NCBI GenBank assembly: GCA_964568075.1
Contig: CAZMOM010000002.1
Location: 1 to 64,000, forward strand
Direction: 5' to 3'
Origin: MnTg04 sp964568075
GTDB lineage: Bacteria; Pseudomonadota; Gammaproteobacteria; Steroidobacterales; MnTg04
DNA: 64,000 nt
Of this stretch, positions 27,023-36,468 are shown one piece after another. The stretch's first letter is position 1. The number at the start of each line of letters is the position of its first letter. Made by a program: the position numbers and the translations under genes. The notes beneath the pieces were generated by a model that was not told where the DNA came from, searched no databases, and saw only the letters and a list, made by a program, of their open reading frames with translations.

Positions 27023-28077
27023 TGACCGGGGTCCAGGTGCGCGATATTATCAGCATGATCGGCTGATTCGGTACTGGTCTTTTTAGCTGACCTGTACTGC
27101 TCCAGATAATTTAGCATCTCTTGATAAAGTTCGGCATCGAATTCGCCACGCTCCGCCAGCGCGAGGTTACTGGCCAGGACTTGTTCGCGCCACCCTTCGA
27201 CATCGCCGGCATCCGGATCGATGGCGGTGATTCCCTGGTTTAACAACGCCTGCGTTGCGGCGGCGTCATCTAGCCGGTTGTCCTTGTCAAATTGCTTGTA
27301 GATCCGGCTCATCACCTCACTCACGACCGCCTGATCGTCGGGAGTCAGTCTGTCGAAGGCTTTCTCTTCAATAGTCAGGAAACCGATGACGTAAACCAAT
27401 GGTAACCGCAATACGTACTTAACTCGCGTATGCCATTGCAAAACGATCGCCCCAACCGGTGAATTCGTGACAACGTCGACCAGTCCCGTCTGCAGACCCG
27501 TCATCACATCGGTCAACGGCAGCGACACCGGGGAGAGCCCCATTGCTTTCATTGCTGCATAGCTGGTCTTATCGCCTTCAGGAATCCAGACTTTCTTTCC
27601 CGACAGATCGTCCGGATTCCTCACCGGGTGACTCGACATCATCATGGCAAACCCGCCGTGGACGATACCGAATGAAACCAAACCAGCTTCCCGCATCCCG
27701 TCCAGCAGTTTCCCATCCATGCGTTGACGTACGAAGTCGACTTCGTCGAGTGATCTGAAAACCATCGGCAAGGAGTAAATCTGTATGTTTGGGAAACGGT
27801 CTGTCAGGCCGCTGGCCGTAAATGTCGAACCGTGCAGCGATCCGGCCCGCATTTTTCTCAACACTGATTTGTCGGACCCCATCGTACCGCCGCCATACAA
27901 TTTGATAACGACCCGGCCGTCCGTTCGCTCTTTGATTTCCCTGGCGCCAGCGCGCATCGACTCCATCCAGCCGGACCCTTCGGGCGTCAGCGTGGCAATC
28001 TTGAGTTTCACCGCCCCGGCCTGTAGCGATGCGAGAATAAGTACAACGCCGAACAGAGTTTTAGAAAGTCCTGACAT
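27019..28077 (-). CDS. dctP: TRAP transporter substrate-binding protein DctP
   Basis: 352 residues from the ATG at 28077, chosen because MSGLSKTLFGVVLILASLQA is a signal peptide; longer in-frame starts run into tatT. The mature protein opens VKLKIATLTPEGSGWMESM, the DctP fold start, with KLYGGGTMGSDKSVLRKMR and the ligand-binding block GLQTGLVDVVTNSP. The ligand cannot be read from sequence. The last 30 residues are polar. It follows tatT after 37 bases. Confidence 0.93.
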   Translation of the reverse strand: MSGLSKTLFGVVLILASLQAGAVKLKIATLTPEGSGWMESMRAGAREIKERTDGRVVIKLYGGGTMGSDKSVLRKMRAGSLHGSTFTASGLTDRFPNIQIYSLPMVFRSLDEVDFVRQRMDGKLLDGMREAGLVSFGIVHGGFAMMMSSHPVRNPDDLSGKKVWIPEGDKTSYAAMKAMGLSPVSLPLTDVMTGLQTGLVDVVTNSPVGAIVLQWHTRVKYVLRLPLVYVIGFLTIEEKAFDRLTPDDQAVVSEVMSRIYKQFDKDNRLDDAAATQALLNQGITAIDPDAGDVEGWREQVLASNLALAERGEFDAELYQEMLNYLEQYRSAKKTSTESADHADNIAHLDPGQ

Positions 28078-28114
28078 ACATGCACCTGCTAGAAAAATAG
28101 GCTGGAGAAAACGG

Positions 28115-28981
28115 CTAGAAATAATCGTCGGACGAGTCAAGCAGCGACTGAGCCTCCTCCTGCGCCAGCGTGTTAAACAACGTAAACCCGGGAACATCGG
28201 GGTCGGCTTTAAGAACTTGGACAAGCAGGCTGTCGTGCAGTTCGCGGTCATATATCAACCTTGCGTAACTTCGGGCGAACTCCAGTTTGATGCTCAGATC
28301 CCGACCATCGGTAAGATCAACCGCTTTTTCGAAATATTGCCGGCCCAATTCTGGATTTCCGCCCAACGCCTTAGGCCTTAGCGTGTTCAAGATGCCCAGG
28401 TATTGGTTAACCGCCGCGCTCTCATAACCGGCGTCAAGCTGTACAATACGATTCAGCGCCGCCTCGACCTTGGGCAGATCCGCGACGGAGCCCCAGTCAC
28501 TGCTGTGCGTTCTGATATAAGCCAGCCAGCTAACGGTATAGGCGAAAAGCGCGGGCGCTTGATTTGTCTTCAATCCGTCGAGGCCCGACAGGAAGTCCTC
28601 GAATGCCAGCTGATGCAAATCACAGGCGTTTTTTCGCTTTAGGCACAGCGCTCGCCTGCCATAGTCGAAACCGCGCTCGGTCAATCTTTTCGCCCGGACA
28701 GGATCATCAACAAAAACGGCACCGTAGACCGAATAAAGTTTTGCTGCGCCTTGTAAAAGCGGGCCGCTGTTGGGAGAACCTCTGACAAACCCGTCCATCA
28801 TCAGCAGAAATGCCGGTGCGCCCTGACGGACCGTTTCCGGATCAGATTGATTGATGATGGCCTCTGATAAATTATCCGCCATCGAACTGGTCGCGCCTGA
28901 GATGATTAACGAGCACCCTGAAATACCCAGCGTTACAGTGATCAGAACAACAATCGCGGCGCTATGCGTAAATCGAATCAT
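28115..28981 (-). CDS. TRAP transporter TatT component lipoprotein
   Basis: 288 residues. The lipobox is GISGC, with lipid on Cys23. The rest is all-alpha and TPR-like, with the family-typical N-terminal NLSEAIINQSDPETVRQGAPAFLLMMDGF and RAKRLTERGFDYGRRALC. It belongs to the TatT family, whose Treponema member TP0956 forms a trimeric ring and binds the DctP-like TP0957. Encoded first in the operon, it marks this as a TPR-protein-associated TRAP (TPAT) system. A strong terminator of the rplS operon lies just upstream. Confidence 0.9.
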   Translation of the reverse strand: MIRFTHSAAIVVLITVTLGISGCSLIISGATSSMADNLSEAIINQSDPETVRQGAPAFLLMMDGFVRGSPNSGPLLQGAAKLYSVYGAVFVDDPVRAKRLTERGFDYGRRALCLKRKNACDLHQLAFEDFLSGLDGLKTNQAPALFAYTVSWLAYIRTHSSDWGSVADLPKVEAALNRIVQLDAGYESAAVNQYLGILNTLRPKALGGNPELGRQYFEKAVDLTDGRDLSIKLEFARSYARLIYDRELHDSLLVQVLKADPDVPGFTLFNTLAQEEAQSLLDSSDDYF

Positions 28982-29044
28982 TGCCGGAGGATTCCTTGCA
29001 GGGTATGCGGGCTCTTTTCATCCTGGTCGCCTGTAAAGGCTAAC

Positions 29045-29075
29045 AAAAAAAGGGTGACCGCTGTCGCAGTCACCC
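29045..29075 (-). terminator. Rho-independent terminator of the rpsP-rimM-trmD-rplS operon
   Basis: On the minus strand a hairpin with arms GGGTGAC and GTCACCC (29052-29075) is followed by a seven-T run (29045-29051), 39 bases after the rplS stop. Confidence 0.9.
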
Positions 29076-29113
29076 CGGATTATAGCTGATGAATTACGGC
29101 TAAAAGCCGATAT

Positions 29114-29455
29114 TCAGATTTTCTCCTTGATCCTCGCGGCCTTGCCGGTACGGTCGCGCAGATAATAAAGCTTGGCCCTGCGAACATCCCCGCGCCGCTT
29201 GACTTCGATCGATGCTACCGCCGGGCTGTGGGTCTGGAAGACCCGCTCGACACCTTCGCCGTGAGAAATTTTTCGTACCGTAAAAGATGAATTCAGGCCG
29301 CGGTTTCGCCTCGCAATAACCACACCCTCGTAAGCTTGCAAACGTTCCCGGTTACCCTCCTTAACCTTGACCTGAACGACCACTGTGTCCCCCGGACTGA
29401 AGTCCGGGATCTCACGATTCATTTGTTCCTGTTCCAGTGTTTCAATTATCTTGCT
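29114..29455 (-). CDS. rplS: 50S ribosomal protein L19
   Basis: 113 residues from the ATG at 29455 (MSKIIETLEQEQM); an upstream in-frame start at 29491 is unlikely because the L19 fold begins here. FSPGDTVVVQVKVKEGNRER and the C-terminal VKRRGDVRRAKLYYLRDRTGKAARIKE are diagnostic. L19 sits at the 30S-50S interface. It is last in rpsP-rimM-trmD-rplS and followed by a terminator. Confidence 0.98.
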   Translation of the reverse strand, partial: SKIIETLEQEQMNREIPDFSPGDTVVVQVKVKEGNRERLQAYEGVVIARRNRGLNSSFTVRKISHGEGVERVFQTHSPAVASIEVKRRGDVRRAKLYYLRDRTGKAARIKEKI

Positions 29456-29491
29456 CATCTCAGTCACCTGCCCTCGGGCAATCCTTTTCAA

Positions 29492-30262
29492 TCAAATACC
29501 GGCTTTATCAGCCATCGCCTGACCGTCTTTCTGTTCGGCCAAAAATTCACTCAACAACTCACTCTGTTCATCCGACAAGTCCATTTTTTCGATCAAGTCG
29601 GGCCGTCGTATCCAGGTCCTGCCCAGCGCCTGCTTCAGTCGCCATCGCCGGATTTCCTCATGATTCCCCGACAACAAAACCCCGGGTACGTTTTTTCCAT
29701 CGATCCTGTCGGGCCGCGTGTAGTGCGGGCAATCCAGCAGGCCTTCGACAAAACTGTCCTGTTCGGCTGACAGTTCATCTCCCAACACCCCTGGCAGCAA
29801 CCGGGCTATCGCGTCCATGACCACCAACGCCGGTAGCTCTCCGCCGCTGACAACATAGTCGCCGATCGATAGCTCCTCGTCGATCTCGCTTTCCAACAGC
29901 CGCTCATCAACGCCTTCGTAACGCCCCGCCAGCAGCAGTAATCCAGGCATTGCAGCCATTGCACGAACTTTCGCGTGATCGAGCGGCGCCCCCTGGGCGC
30001 TCAAATAAATACTCCGGCTGCCTACCGGCAATTCGCCTTTGGCCTGCCGCAGGCAGGTCCTCGCCGGCTCCACCTTCAACACCATCCCCGGCCCGCCGCC
30101 GTACGGCCGGTCATCCACCGTACTGTGTTTATCATCGGCCAGGTCTCGCGGATTGCTCAGGGTTACGTCGAGCAGCCCCCTGTCAATCGCCCGGCCCAGA
30201 ACACCGAATGCAAGCGCATCGCGTATCAGTTCTGGAAACAAAGTGACCACATGGATACGCAT
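29492..30262 (-). CDS. trmD: tRNA (guanine-N1)-methyltransferase TrmD
   Basis: 256 residues. It methylates G37 of tRNAs reading CNN codons, preventing +1 frameshifts. The SPOUT trefoil-knot residues appear in LLLAGRYEGVDERLLE near 112-127 and SIGDYVVSGGELPALVVMDA near 133-152; N-terminal RIHVVTLFPELI is typical. It lies 36 bases before rplS and 8 after rimM. Confidence 0.97.
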   Translation of the reverse strand: MRIHVVTLFPELIRDALAFGVLGRAIDRGLLDVTLSNPRDLADDKHSTVDDRPYGGGPGMVLKVEPARTCLRQAKGELPVGSRSIYLSAQGAPLDHAKVRAMAAMPGLLLLAGRYEGVDERLLESEIDEELSIGDYVVSGGELPALVVMDAIARLLPGVLGDELSAEQDSFVEGLLDCPHYTRPDRIDGKNVPGVLLSGNHEEIRRWRLKQALGRTWIRRPDLIEKMDLSDEQSELLSEFLAEQKDGQAMADKAGI

Positions 30263-30270
30263 TCATCACC

Positions 30271-30783
30271 TCAAAACTCCGGATCCCAGTCGACGGTAAT
30301 TACGCCTGCCTCCAGGTCCACCGCCTTGATATATTGTCCCATGACAAACGGCACCAGTCGCTCGACATCACCTGCGACGACCAGCACATCATTGGCACCG
30401 GTTTCAAGCAGATAATCGACTTTCCCAAGGTCCTGCCCCGTGCCGGTCACCACTCTCAACCCTTCGAGGTCGGTCCAGTAGAAACCCTCGTCTGTGTGAT
30501 CCGGCAACTCGCTGCGCGACACCGAAACGGTCAGTCCTATCAGTTCTTGCGCACCGTCGCGATCATCAAAACCATCCAGTTTCGCGACCAGACCGGTTCC
30601 CTGCCGCCGACCTTCTCGCAAATGCACATCCAGGCTGCCGGTGTCGTCCGCAAGCCGCCAGGTTCCGTACGAGAAAATATTTTCCGCCGGCCGGGTAAAG
30701 GATTTCACCCTGACCCAGCCACACACACCAAAGTGCCCGACAATCTTGCCCAGATCTACACGACGCGCTTCTTTGCCCGCCAT
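30271..30783 (-). CDS. rimM: Ribosome maturation factor RimM
   Basis: 170 residues: an N-terminal RimM beta-barrel (about 8-90; KIVGHFGVCGWVRVKSFT) and a C-terminal PRC-barrel (about 98-170; FYWTDLEGLRVV, ending ITVDWDPEF). It assists 30S head assembly near S19. It is second in the rpsP operon. Confidence 0.96.
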   Translation of the reverse strand: MAGKEARRVDLGKIVGHFGVCGWVRVKSFTRPAENIFSYGTWRLADDTGSLDVHLREGRRQGTGLVAKLDGFDDRDGAQELIGLTVSVSRSELPDHTDEGFYWTDLEGLRVVTGTGQDLGKVDYLLETGANDVLVVAGDVERLVPFVMGQYIKAVDLEAGVITVDWDPEF

Positions 30784-30794
30784 GACGACAATCC

Positions 30795-31046
30795 TTACGC
30801 TGACGGAGCCTGGTAACTCTTGAGTAACGCGGCTACCCGATCAGACGGTCTGGCGCCCTGCCCGACCCAGTGCTCGACTCGGCCAACGTCTATGCGCAGC
30901 TTCTCTTCACCACCGGTTGCGATCGGATTAAAAAATCCCAGGCGTTCTATATACCGGCCATCGCGCCGGTTACGACTGTCGGTTACGACGATGTGATAGA
31001 AAGGCCGCTTTTTGGCTCCTCCCCTGGAAAGACGTATGCTCACCAT
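30795..31046 (-). CDS. rpsP: 30S ribosomal protein S16
   Basis: 83 residues, opening MVSIRLSRGGAKKRPFYHIV and containing RNRRDGRYIERLGFFNP, the S16 signature. It heads rpsP-rimM-trmD-rplS. GAGGAA precedes the ATG. The 127 bases to the ffh stop hold a TTGTTATGTT stretch that could be a -10 region, without a clear -35. Confidence 0.98.
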   Translation of the reverse strand: MVSIRLSRGGAKKRPFYHIVVTDSRNRRDGRYIERLGFFNPIATGGEEKLRIDVGRVEHWVGQGARPSDRVAALLKSYQAPSA

Positions 31047-31173
31047 AAAGGCTTATTCCTCTTGAAAAATAAAAGCCGCCAGGTTCGGGGTCCGCAATCG
31101 GCACGCCGCTACAGAGCCCGAACATAACAAACCCTTCGACCACCCCAAGGCGGCCAAAGTTAACCGCGGAATT

Positions 31174-32634
31174 TTACTGGAATTTTCCCGAAAGTGAAGC
31201 ATTTCCAGCATTTAAAAGTGGACTGCAGGACGCGTGCCCCCAATTTTTGACCAGCCCGTCTCTTACGGGATACCGCTCAGCGGCCAGGAAATCTGCCGTT
31301 GCCGCCACCCAGCCCCTGCAGGAGTCTATTGATGCCCCCTTTTGCATTTTTTTCATCATTTTCTGCATCTGCGTCTGCTGCTTGACGAGCCGGTTCACGT
31401 CCTGCACCTCTGTGCCGGACCCGGCAGCAATTCTGCGTTTTCGAGAGCCATTAATCGTTTTAGGAAATCGCCTCTCGTCGACGGTCATCGAGTCGATAAT
31501 GGCGATCTGCCGGCGGACCATACGATCATCGGGCTGACCGGCCGTTCCCCGCGTCAATCCCATCCCACCCGGTAGTTTGGCTAGCAAAGCGCCGAGCCCG
31601 CCCATTGCCAGCATCTGTTGCAACTGGCTGCGCAAGTCGGAAAAATCGAACTCTTTCCCCTTACGGATTTTTTTCGCAAGCTTTACCGATTGCCGTTGAT
31701 CGAGCTTTTGCTCCGCCTCTTCGACCAGGCTCAGGACATCGCCCATCCCGAGAATGCGTGAGGCAATTCGGTCCGGATGAAATACCTCCAACGATTCGAT
31801 TTTCTCGCCGGTACCCAGAAATTTGATCGGTACTCCGGTTATTTTTCGCACCGACAAAGCCGCCCCACCCCGTGCGTCACCGTCCGTTTTGCTCAGAATT
31901 ACACCGGTCAGGGCGAGCGAGTCTGAAAATGCGCGGGCCGTGTTGACCGCATCCTGACCGGCCATGGCGTCGATGACAAACAGTGTTTCGATGGGGGCGA
32001 CGATTTCGTACAACTCGTGCAACTCGGCCATCATATCCTCATCGACATGGGATCGCCCGGCCGTATCCAACACCAATACATCACACTGTGACAGCCTTGC
32101 TTCCGCGAGTGCATTTTTGGCAATACCCGCCGGGGAATGACCATCCGGCAGTGCGTAAAACTCCGATCCTGTTTCCCGAGCCAGCTTTTCCAGTTGCAAT
32201 ATCGCCGCGGGACGGTAGATATCCGTACTGGCCAGCATAATTTTTCGTTTTTTCTCTGCCTGTAGCCACATCGCAAGCTTTGCCGCCGTTGTCGTTTTAC
32301 CAGCACCCTGAAGACCAGCCAGTAAAATGACGGCGGGTGGCTGGCAACGCAGATCGAGACCCGGGTTCTCCGGCCCCATCACGCTAACCAGTTCCGTTTG
32401 CATGATTTTTATCAGCGCCTGGCCCGGGCTCAAGCTGCGATTGACCTCCTCACCGATGGCACGCTTTTTCACCTGTGACATGAAGTCCCTGACCACAGGA
32501 AGGGCGACATCGGCCTCGAGCAGCGCCATCCGAACCTGGCGCAGGCTGTCCTTGATGTTTTCCTCGGTCAACCGGCCGCGGCCGATCAGGTCACGGGTGG
32601 TCTGGACGAGTCGCTCATTCAGGCTGGCAAACAT
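31174..32634 (-). CDS. ffh: Signal recognition particle GTPase Ffh, C-terminus frameshifted
   Basis: Binds 4.5S RNA and signal sequences for co-translational insertion. Start ATG 32634 (MFASLNERLVQTTRDLIGRG). N and G domains are intact: GLQGAGKTTTAAKLA, VLDTAGRSHVDEDM, SKTDGDARGGAAL. The M domain reaches QMQKMMKKMQKG, then departs into about 60 residues unlike any Ffh (ASIDSCRGWV to the stop at 31174). At a five-G tract (31334-31338) the -1 frame gives GGINRLLQGLGGG and stops at 31277-31279, the expected glycine-rich tail. Either one G is missing from the assembly or the frame changes at A-AAG-GGG. The SRP function is secure; the 3' end as given is not. Confidence 0.9.
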   Translation of the reverse strand: MFASLNERLVQTTRDLIGRGRLTEENIKDSLRQVRMALLEADVALPVVRDFMSQVKKRAIGEEVNRSLSPGQALIKIMQTELVSVMGPENPGLDLRCQPPAVILLAGLQGAGKTTTAAKLAMWLQAEKKRKIMLASTDIYRPAAILQLEKLARETGSEFYALPDGHSPAGIAKNALAEARLSQCDVLVLDTAGRSHVDEDMMAELHELYEIVAPIETLFVIDAMAGQDAVNTARAFSDSLALTGVILSKTDGDARGGAALSVRKITGVPIKFLGTGEKIESLEVFHPDRIASRILGMGDVLSLVEEAEQKLDQRQSVKLAKKIRKGKEFDFSDLRSQLQQMLAMGGLGALLAKLPGGMGLTRGTAGQPDDRMVRRQIAIIDSMTVDERRFPKTINGSRKRRIAAGSGTEVQDVNRLVKQQTQMQKMMKKMQKGASIDSCRGWVAATADFLAAERYPVRDGLVKNWGHASCSPLLNAGNASLSGKFQ

Positions 32635-32717
32635 CAGGCGAAGCCTCTCCACAATGCCGGAAGCAGGCAGTTTAACTGGCGTATGGCGGCGCGCAAGCGC
32701 TTCTCATCCCACGCATC

Positions 32718-33569
32718 GTGTGCGATTATTTATCGGGTCTAAAGGATATCGACACGAATCTTGTGCTAACCGCCACCAGTCTCTTTGCCTATCTCGTTTG
32801 TACGCTCCTGCTTTCCGGCAGAATCAGCGACCGAATCCACCGCAGCAGAACTTTCGGTGGTGTCTCCGGAGGCATCGCCTGGCTGCTGCATGGCTGGATG
32901 CTTTATTCGGCGATATTGGCCGCGCCGGGCATGATTTTGAACACCGGATCCGCTTTCTCATTTGTCGGCTGGATGATGGCGGCCATGGGCCTGATTTTCA
33001 TCGCCAAGCCGACTTTTTCGGGGTTGGCGATAATTCTGCTGGGCATCGGTGGCGTGAGCGTCCTCGCGACCGGGCTGGGCGGGCCTGGTTATAGCAGCCC
33101 GGCGATGGACTGGCCTCTGAAGGCGCATATTCTTTTGTCGGCGGGGGCATATGGCCTGCTGAGTGTCGCGGCAGCTCTCGCTGTATTGCTGGCGATCCAG
33201 GACAACCGATTACGCAGCCGCAAACCGACAGGCTGGCTAAGGCGTCTGCCGCCAATGGATGCAATGGAAGGCATGATGTTTGGCGCCATAACCATCGGGT
33301 TTATCGGCCTGACCCTGGCAGTTTTTAGCGGATTGATCTTTGTCGAAAATTTATTTAGCCAGCACCTGGCCCATAAAACCGTACTTTCGCTGGTCAGCTG
33401 GCTTGTTTTTGGTGTTCTGGCACTGGGACGCTGGCGGTTCGGTTGGCGTGGCAGAATAGCGCTTCTTTGGGTCCTGGGCGGATTCACAATCCTGGCGCTC
33501 GCTTATTTCGGTAGCAAAATCGTACTGGAAGTTTTTTTGCACCGGCAGTGGAGCGTCAGTTTGCTATGA
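32718..33569 (+). CDS. CcsA/YpjD-like cytochrome c assembly-family membrane protein
   Basis: 283 residues with about eight transmembrane helices. It belongs to the group of inner-membrane proteins (E. coli YpjD) related to CcsA/CcmC, encoded divergently from ffh in many gammaproteobacteria, as here. Histidines facing the membrane edge occur in AWLLHGWML near 58 and PLKAHILLSAGAYG near 135, where CcsA-type proteins bind haem. Start GTG at 32718; 65 bases separate it from ffh. Whether it handles haem is family inference. Confidence 0.88.
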   Translation: MCDYLSGLKDIDTNLVLTATSLFAYLVCTLLLSGRISDRIHRSRTFGGVSGGIAWLLHGWMLYSAILAAPGMILNTGSAFSFVGWMMAAMGLIFIAKPTFSGLAIILLGIGGVSVLATGLGGPGYSSPAMDWPLKAHILLSAGAYGLLSVAAALAVLLAIQDNRLRSRKPTGWLRRLPPMDAMEGMMFGAITIGFIGLTLAVFSGLIFVENLFSQHLAHKTVLSLVSWLVFGVLALGRWRFGWRGRIALLWVLGGFTILALAYFGSKIVLEVFLHRQWSVSLL

Positions 33570-33655
33570 TTTACTGGCTCTAAGGTCTTTTTCTTGACGA
33601 TTCGCCACCAACTGGCCAACATGATCCTGATAAAAATACCGGAGGTGCTCACTCG

Positions 33656-34933
33656 TTGAGCGACGAATTTTCTCTCGGCACTCAGATCGGGATTCTGATT
33701 GTCCTCTTGACGCTGTCTGCTTTTTTTTCCAGTACAGAAACCGCGTTGATGAGCCTCAATCGGTACCGCCTGCGGCATCGCTCGCGCTCTGGGCATCGCG
33801 GAGCGCAGCTTGCCGAGGCTTTGCTAAAAAGGCCGGATCGCATCATTAGTCTCATTCTGCTCGGTAATAACCTGACCCACATACTCGCGGCCTCGCTGAC
33901 GACACTGATCGCTGTTCGCCAGTGGGGAGAACATTCGGTCGCGGTAGCAGCTCTGGTGCTGACTGTGATCATTCTGATTTTCGCCGAGGTCATTCCCAAG
34001 ACCGCCGCGGCGATCAACCCGGAAAAAATCGCTTTGCCGGCGGCCTTCATTTACTACCCGTTGCTCAAGATTTTGCACCCGGTTGTATGGCTGTTGAACG
34101 GTATATCCAATGGCGTGCTCTGGCTGATGGGGGTTCGAGGTCCAGACATTTACCAGCACCACCTGACCAAGGAGGAACTGCGGGTGGTGCTGACCGAGGC
34201 CGGAACGCGTATTCCCAGAAAAAGACAACAGATGATGACTCGTATACTGGATCTTGAAAAGGTCACAGTTGAAGACGTCATGGTACCAAGGGCCGAAGTC
34301 GTTGGTCTGGATCTCGCCCAGAACTGGGAGGATATTCTGCGCCAGATCCAAGACACGCAATACAGCAGGATACCGGTCTTCTCCGACGAGCTGGACAATC
34401 TGCAGGGCGTTCTGCATTTGCGTTCGGTAATCAGGGACCTGGCGCACGGACGCCTCGAACGGGACGCACTGGCCAGAAGCCTGAGAGAGCCGTACTTCGT
34501 ACACGAGGGAACGCCGTTAAACCGGCAATTGTTCCATTTTCAGAATGAGAAGCAACGCTTGGCGCTGGTCGTTGATGAATATGGCGATATTCAAGGGCTG
34601 GTCACTTTGGAGGATATCCTCGAGGAAATCGTCGGTGAATACACCACCGATCCCGCCGACATGGCTCGGGACGTACACCCCCAGAGGGACGGGACATTTG
34701 TGGTCAATGGTGCCGCCAATGTGCGTGATTTGAATCGACTGATGAATTGGGATTTACCCGTCGATGGCCCGAAAACCCTGAACGGACTGATCGTGAATTA
34801 TCTTGAATCCATCCCGGAACCGGGAACTGGTCTGAAACTGGCCGGCTACCCGATCGAAATCCTGAATGTAGCCGACAACACCGTCAAGACCGTACGCATA
34901 CACCCGCGAAAAAATGCCGAACGGGGCGGCTAG
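33656..34933 (+). CDS. HlyC/CorC-family protein (DUF21, CBS pair)
   Basis: 425 residues: a DUF21/CNNM membrane domain with four helices (about 8-185), a CBS pair (about 200-330; EDVMVPRAEVVGLDL, DEYGDIQGLVTLEDILEEIVGEY) and a CorC_HlyC C-terminal domain (about 340-420). It matches E. coli YfjD (CorB), linked to magnesium or cobalt export. The TTG start at 33656 is preceded by GGAGGTG. It follows the CcsA-like gene, the conserved neighbour order. Confidence 0.92.
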   Translation: MSDEFSLGTQIGILIVLLTLSAFFSSTETALMSLNRYRLRHRSRSGHRGAQLAEALLKRPDRIISLILLGNNLTHILAASLTTLIAVRQWGEHSVAVAALVLTVIILIFAEVIPKTAAAINPEKIALPAAFIYYPLLKILHPVVWLLNGISNGVLWLMGVRGPDIYQHHLTKEELRVVLTEAGTRIPRKRQQMMTRILDLEKVTVEDVMVPRAEVVGLDLAQNWEDILRQIQDTQYSRIPVFSDELDNLQGVLHLRSVIRDLAHGRLERDALARSLREPYFVHEGTPLNRQLFHFQNEKQRLALVVDEYGDIQGLVTLEDILEEIVGEYTTDPADMARDVHPQRDGTFVVNGAANVRDLNRLMNWDLPVDGPKTLNGLIVNYLESIPEPGTGLKLAGYPIEILNVADNTVKTVRIHPRKNAERGG

Positions 34934-35106
34934 CCAGCGTGTCAAGAAGGACCTCCGGTCAGTATTGCGCCACGCTTCTTTTCGTCTCAATTCGGGCAAA
35001 GTGGTGGGTAGGACAGCGTCCCAGGTGAGCTCGAGGTCACTTTCCACTTTGTGGAGCTGTCTGCCGAAGCGGTCTTTTCCGCAAAGCTTCACAAACCATG
35101 CTTGAA

Positions 35107-36468
35107 CTATGTCGTGTCGAGAAAAGCCGCCTTGATAGCCTGCGATAAGCGGCTGACCGGCACAATTTCGATACCGCCGAGCGGTTTTTTCGGCGCGTTC
35201 CTTGGCGAAACCAGCGCCCTGCGAAATCCGTGCTTTGCCGCCTCGGCCAGACGCTCTTCACCATAGGCGACGGGACGAACCTCACCGGCAAGACCGACTT
35301 CGCCGAAACACACCAGATTCGAAGGTAACGGGCGGTCCCGGATACTGGATACGCAAGCCATCAGCACGGCAAGATCGGCCGCCGTATCGGCCACGCGCAC
35401 GCCACCGACTACGTTGACAAAAACATCCTGGTCGGCGGCCGATATCCCTCCGTGGCGGTGCAACACCGCAAGGAGCAAGGCCAGGCGATTATGCTCCAGC
35501 CCGACACTGACCCTGCGCGGGTAGTTGCCCTGGCAGATGTCGACGAGAGACTGAATCTCAAGCAGCAGCGGCCGGCTGCCCTCCCGAGCAACCATGACCA
35601 CGCTGCCTGAAACCGGATCATCATGCCGCGAGACGAACATGGCGGACGGATCCAGGACTTCCTTCAATCCATCCGCGCCCATCGCGAAGACGCCCAGTTC
35701 ATTGGCCGTGCCAAAGCGGTTCTTGACGGCCCGAATCAGCCGAAACCGGCTGCCAGGTTCATTTTCGAAATAAAGGACAGCGTCTACCATGTGTTCGAGC
35801 ACGCGTGGCCCCGCAATATTGCCTTCTTTCGTCACGTGGCCAACGAGAAAAATAGCGCACCCGGATTGCTTCGCATAACGAACCAGCTGCGCACAACAAT
35901 CGCGTAACTGGGCAACCGATCCAGGAGTTGACTGCAATTCGTCGGAGACGAGTGTTTGAATCGAATCAACCACCAGCGCCCCGGGTTTTGAGCGCGCCGC
36001 GTGGGCCAGAACATTTTCCAGACTGGTATCCGCCAGAAGAGTCATTTCGCTGTGTTGCAGCCGCAGTCTTCTCGCCCTTATCCCCACCTGGCGCACCGAT
36101 TCCTCGCCGGTCACATAAAGACAGGGAATTTCGGCGCTCAGGCCAGCCATCATTTGCAGCAGTAACGTGGACTTGCCGATCCCCGGATCGCCACCGATCA
36201 GTGTTACCGACCCTTTGACAACGCCTCCGCCCAACACCCGATCGAATTCCTGCATTCCTGTCGCGATACGCTCCTCGTCTTCCGCTGCGGAATCGGTGAG
36301 CTTTTCCAGTCCGACATCGCCGGAATAGCCGGGAAGACGCGAAACCTTGGCAACTGCAGTCGCCTCGTCCAGTGAATTCCACGCCCCGCAATCGGGGCAC
36401 TGACCCGCCCATTTCGGACTTTGCCCTCCGCAGGCGTTGCATACATAAACCGAACGCGTCTTCGCCAT
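35107..36468 (-). CDS. radA: DNA repair protein RadA
   Basis: 453 residues from the ATG at 36468 (MAKTRSVYVCNACGG), the usual RadA start. An N-terminal zinc finger (CNACG and CPDCG), a RecA-like ATPase with GGDPGIGKSTLLLQ near 97-110, the RadA-specific KNRFG motif, and a Lon-protease-like C-terminal domain are all present. RadA drives branch migration in recombination. The 173 bases between its stop and the CBS gene (34934-35106) hold no convincing gene. The 5' side diverges from the CHASE2-kinase gene. Confidence 0.96.
   Translation of the reverse strand: MAKTRSVYVCNACGGQSPKWAGQCPDCGAWNSLDEATAVAKVSRLPGYSGDVGLEKLTDSAAEDEERIATGMQEFDRVLGGGVVKGSVTLIGGDPGIGKSTLLLQMMAGLSAEIPCLYVTGEESVRQVGIRARRLRLQHSEMTLLADTSLENVLAHAARSKPGALVVDSIQTLVSDELQSTPGSVAQLRDCCAQLVRYAKQSGCAIFLVGHVTKEGNIAGPRVLEHMVDAVLYFENEPGSRFRLIRAVKNRFGTANELGVFAMGADGLKEVLDPSAMFVSRHDDPVSGSVVMVAREGSRPLLLEIQSLVDICQGNYPRRVSVGLEHNRLALLLAVLHRHGGISAADQDVFVNVVGGVRVADTAADLAVLMACVSSIRDRPLPSNLVCFGEVGLAGEVRPVAYGEERLAEAAKHGFRRALVSPRNAPKKPLGGIEIVPVSRLSQAIKAAFLDTT

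Noticed and set aside
34934..35106. Small gene between the CBS protein and radA
   Set aside because: Only short frames without start signals or domains occur in these 173 bases.
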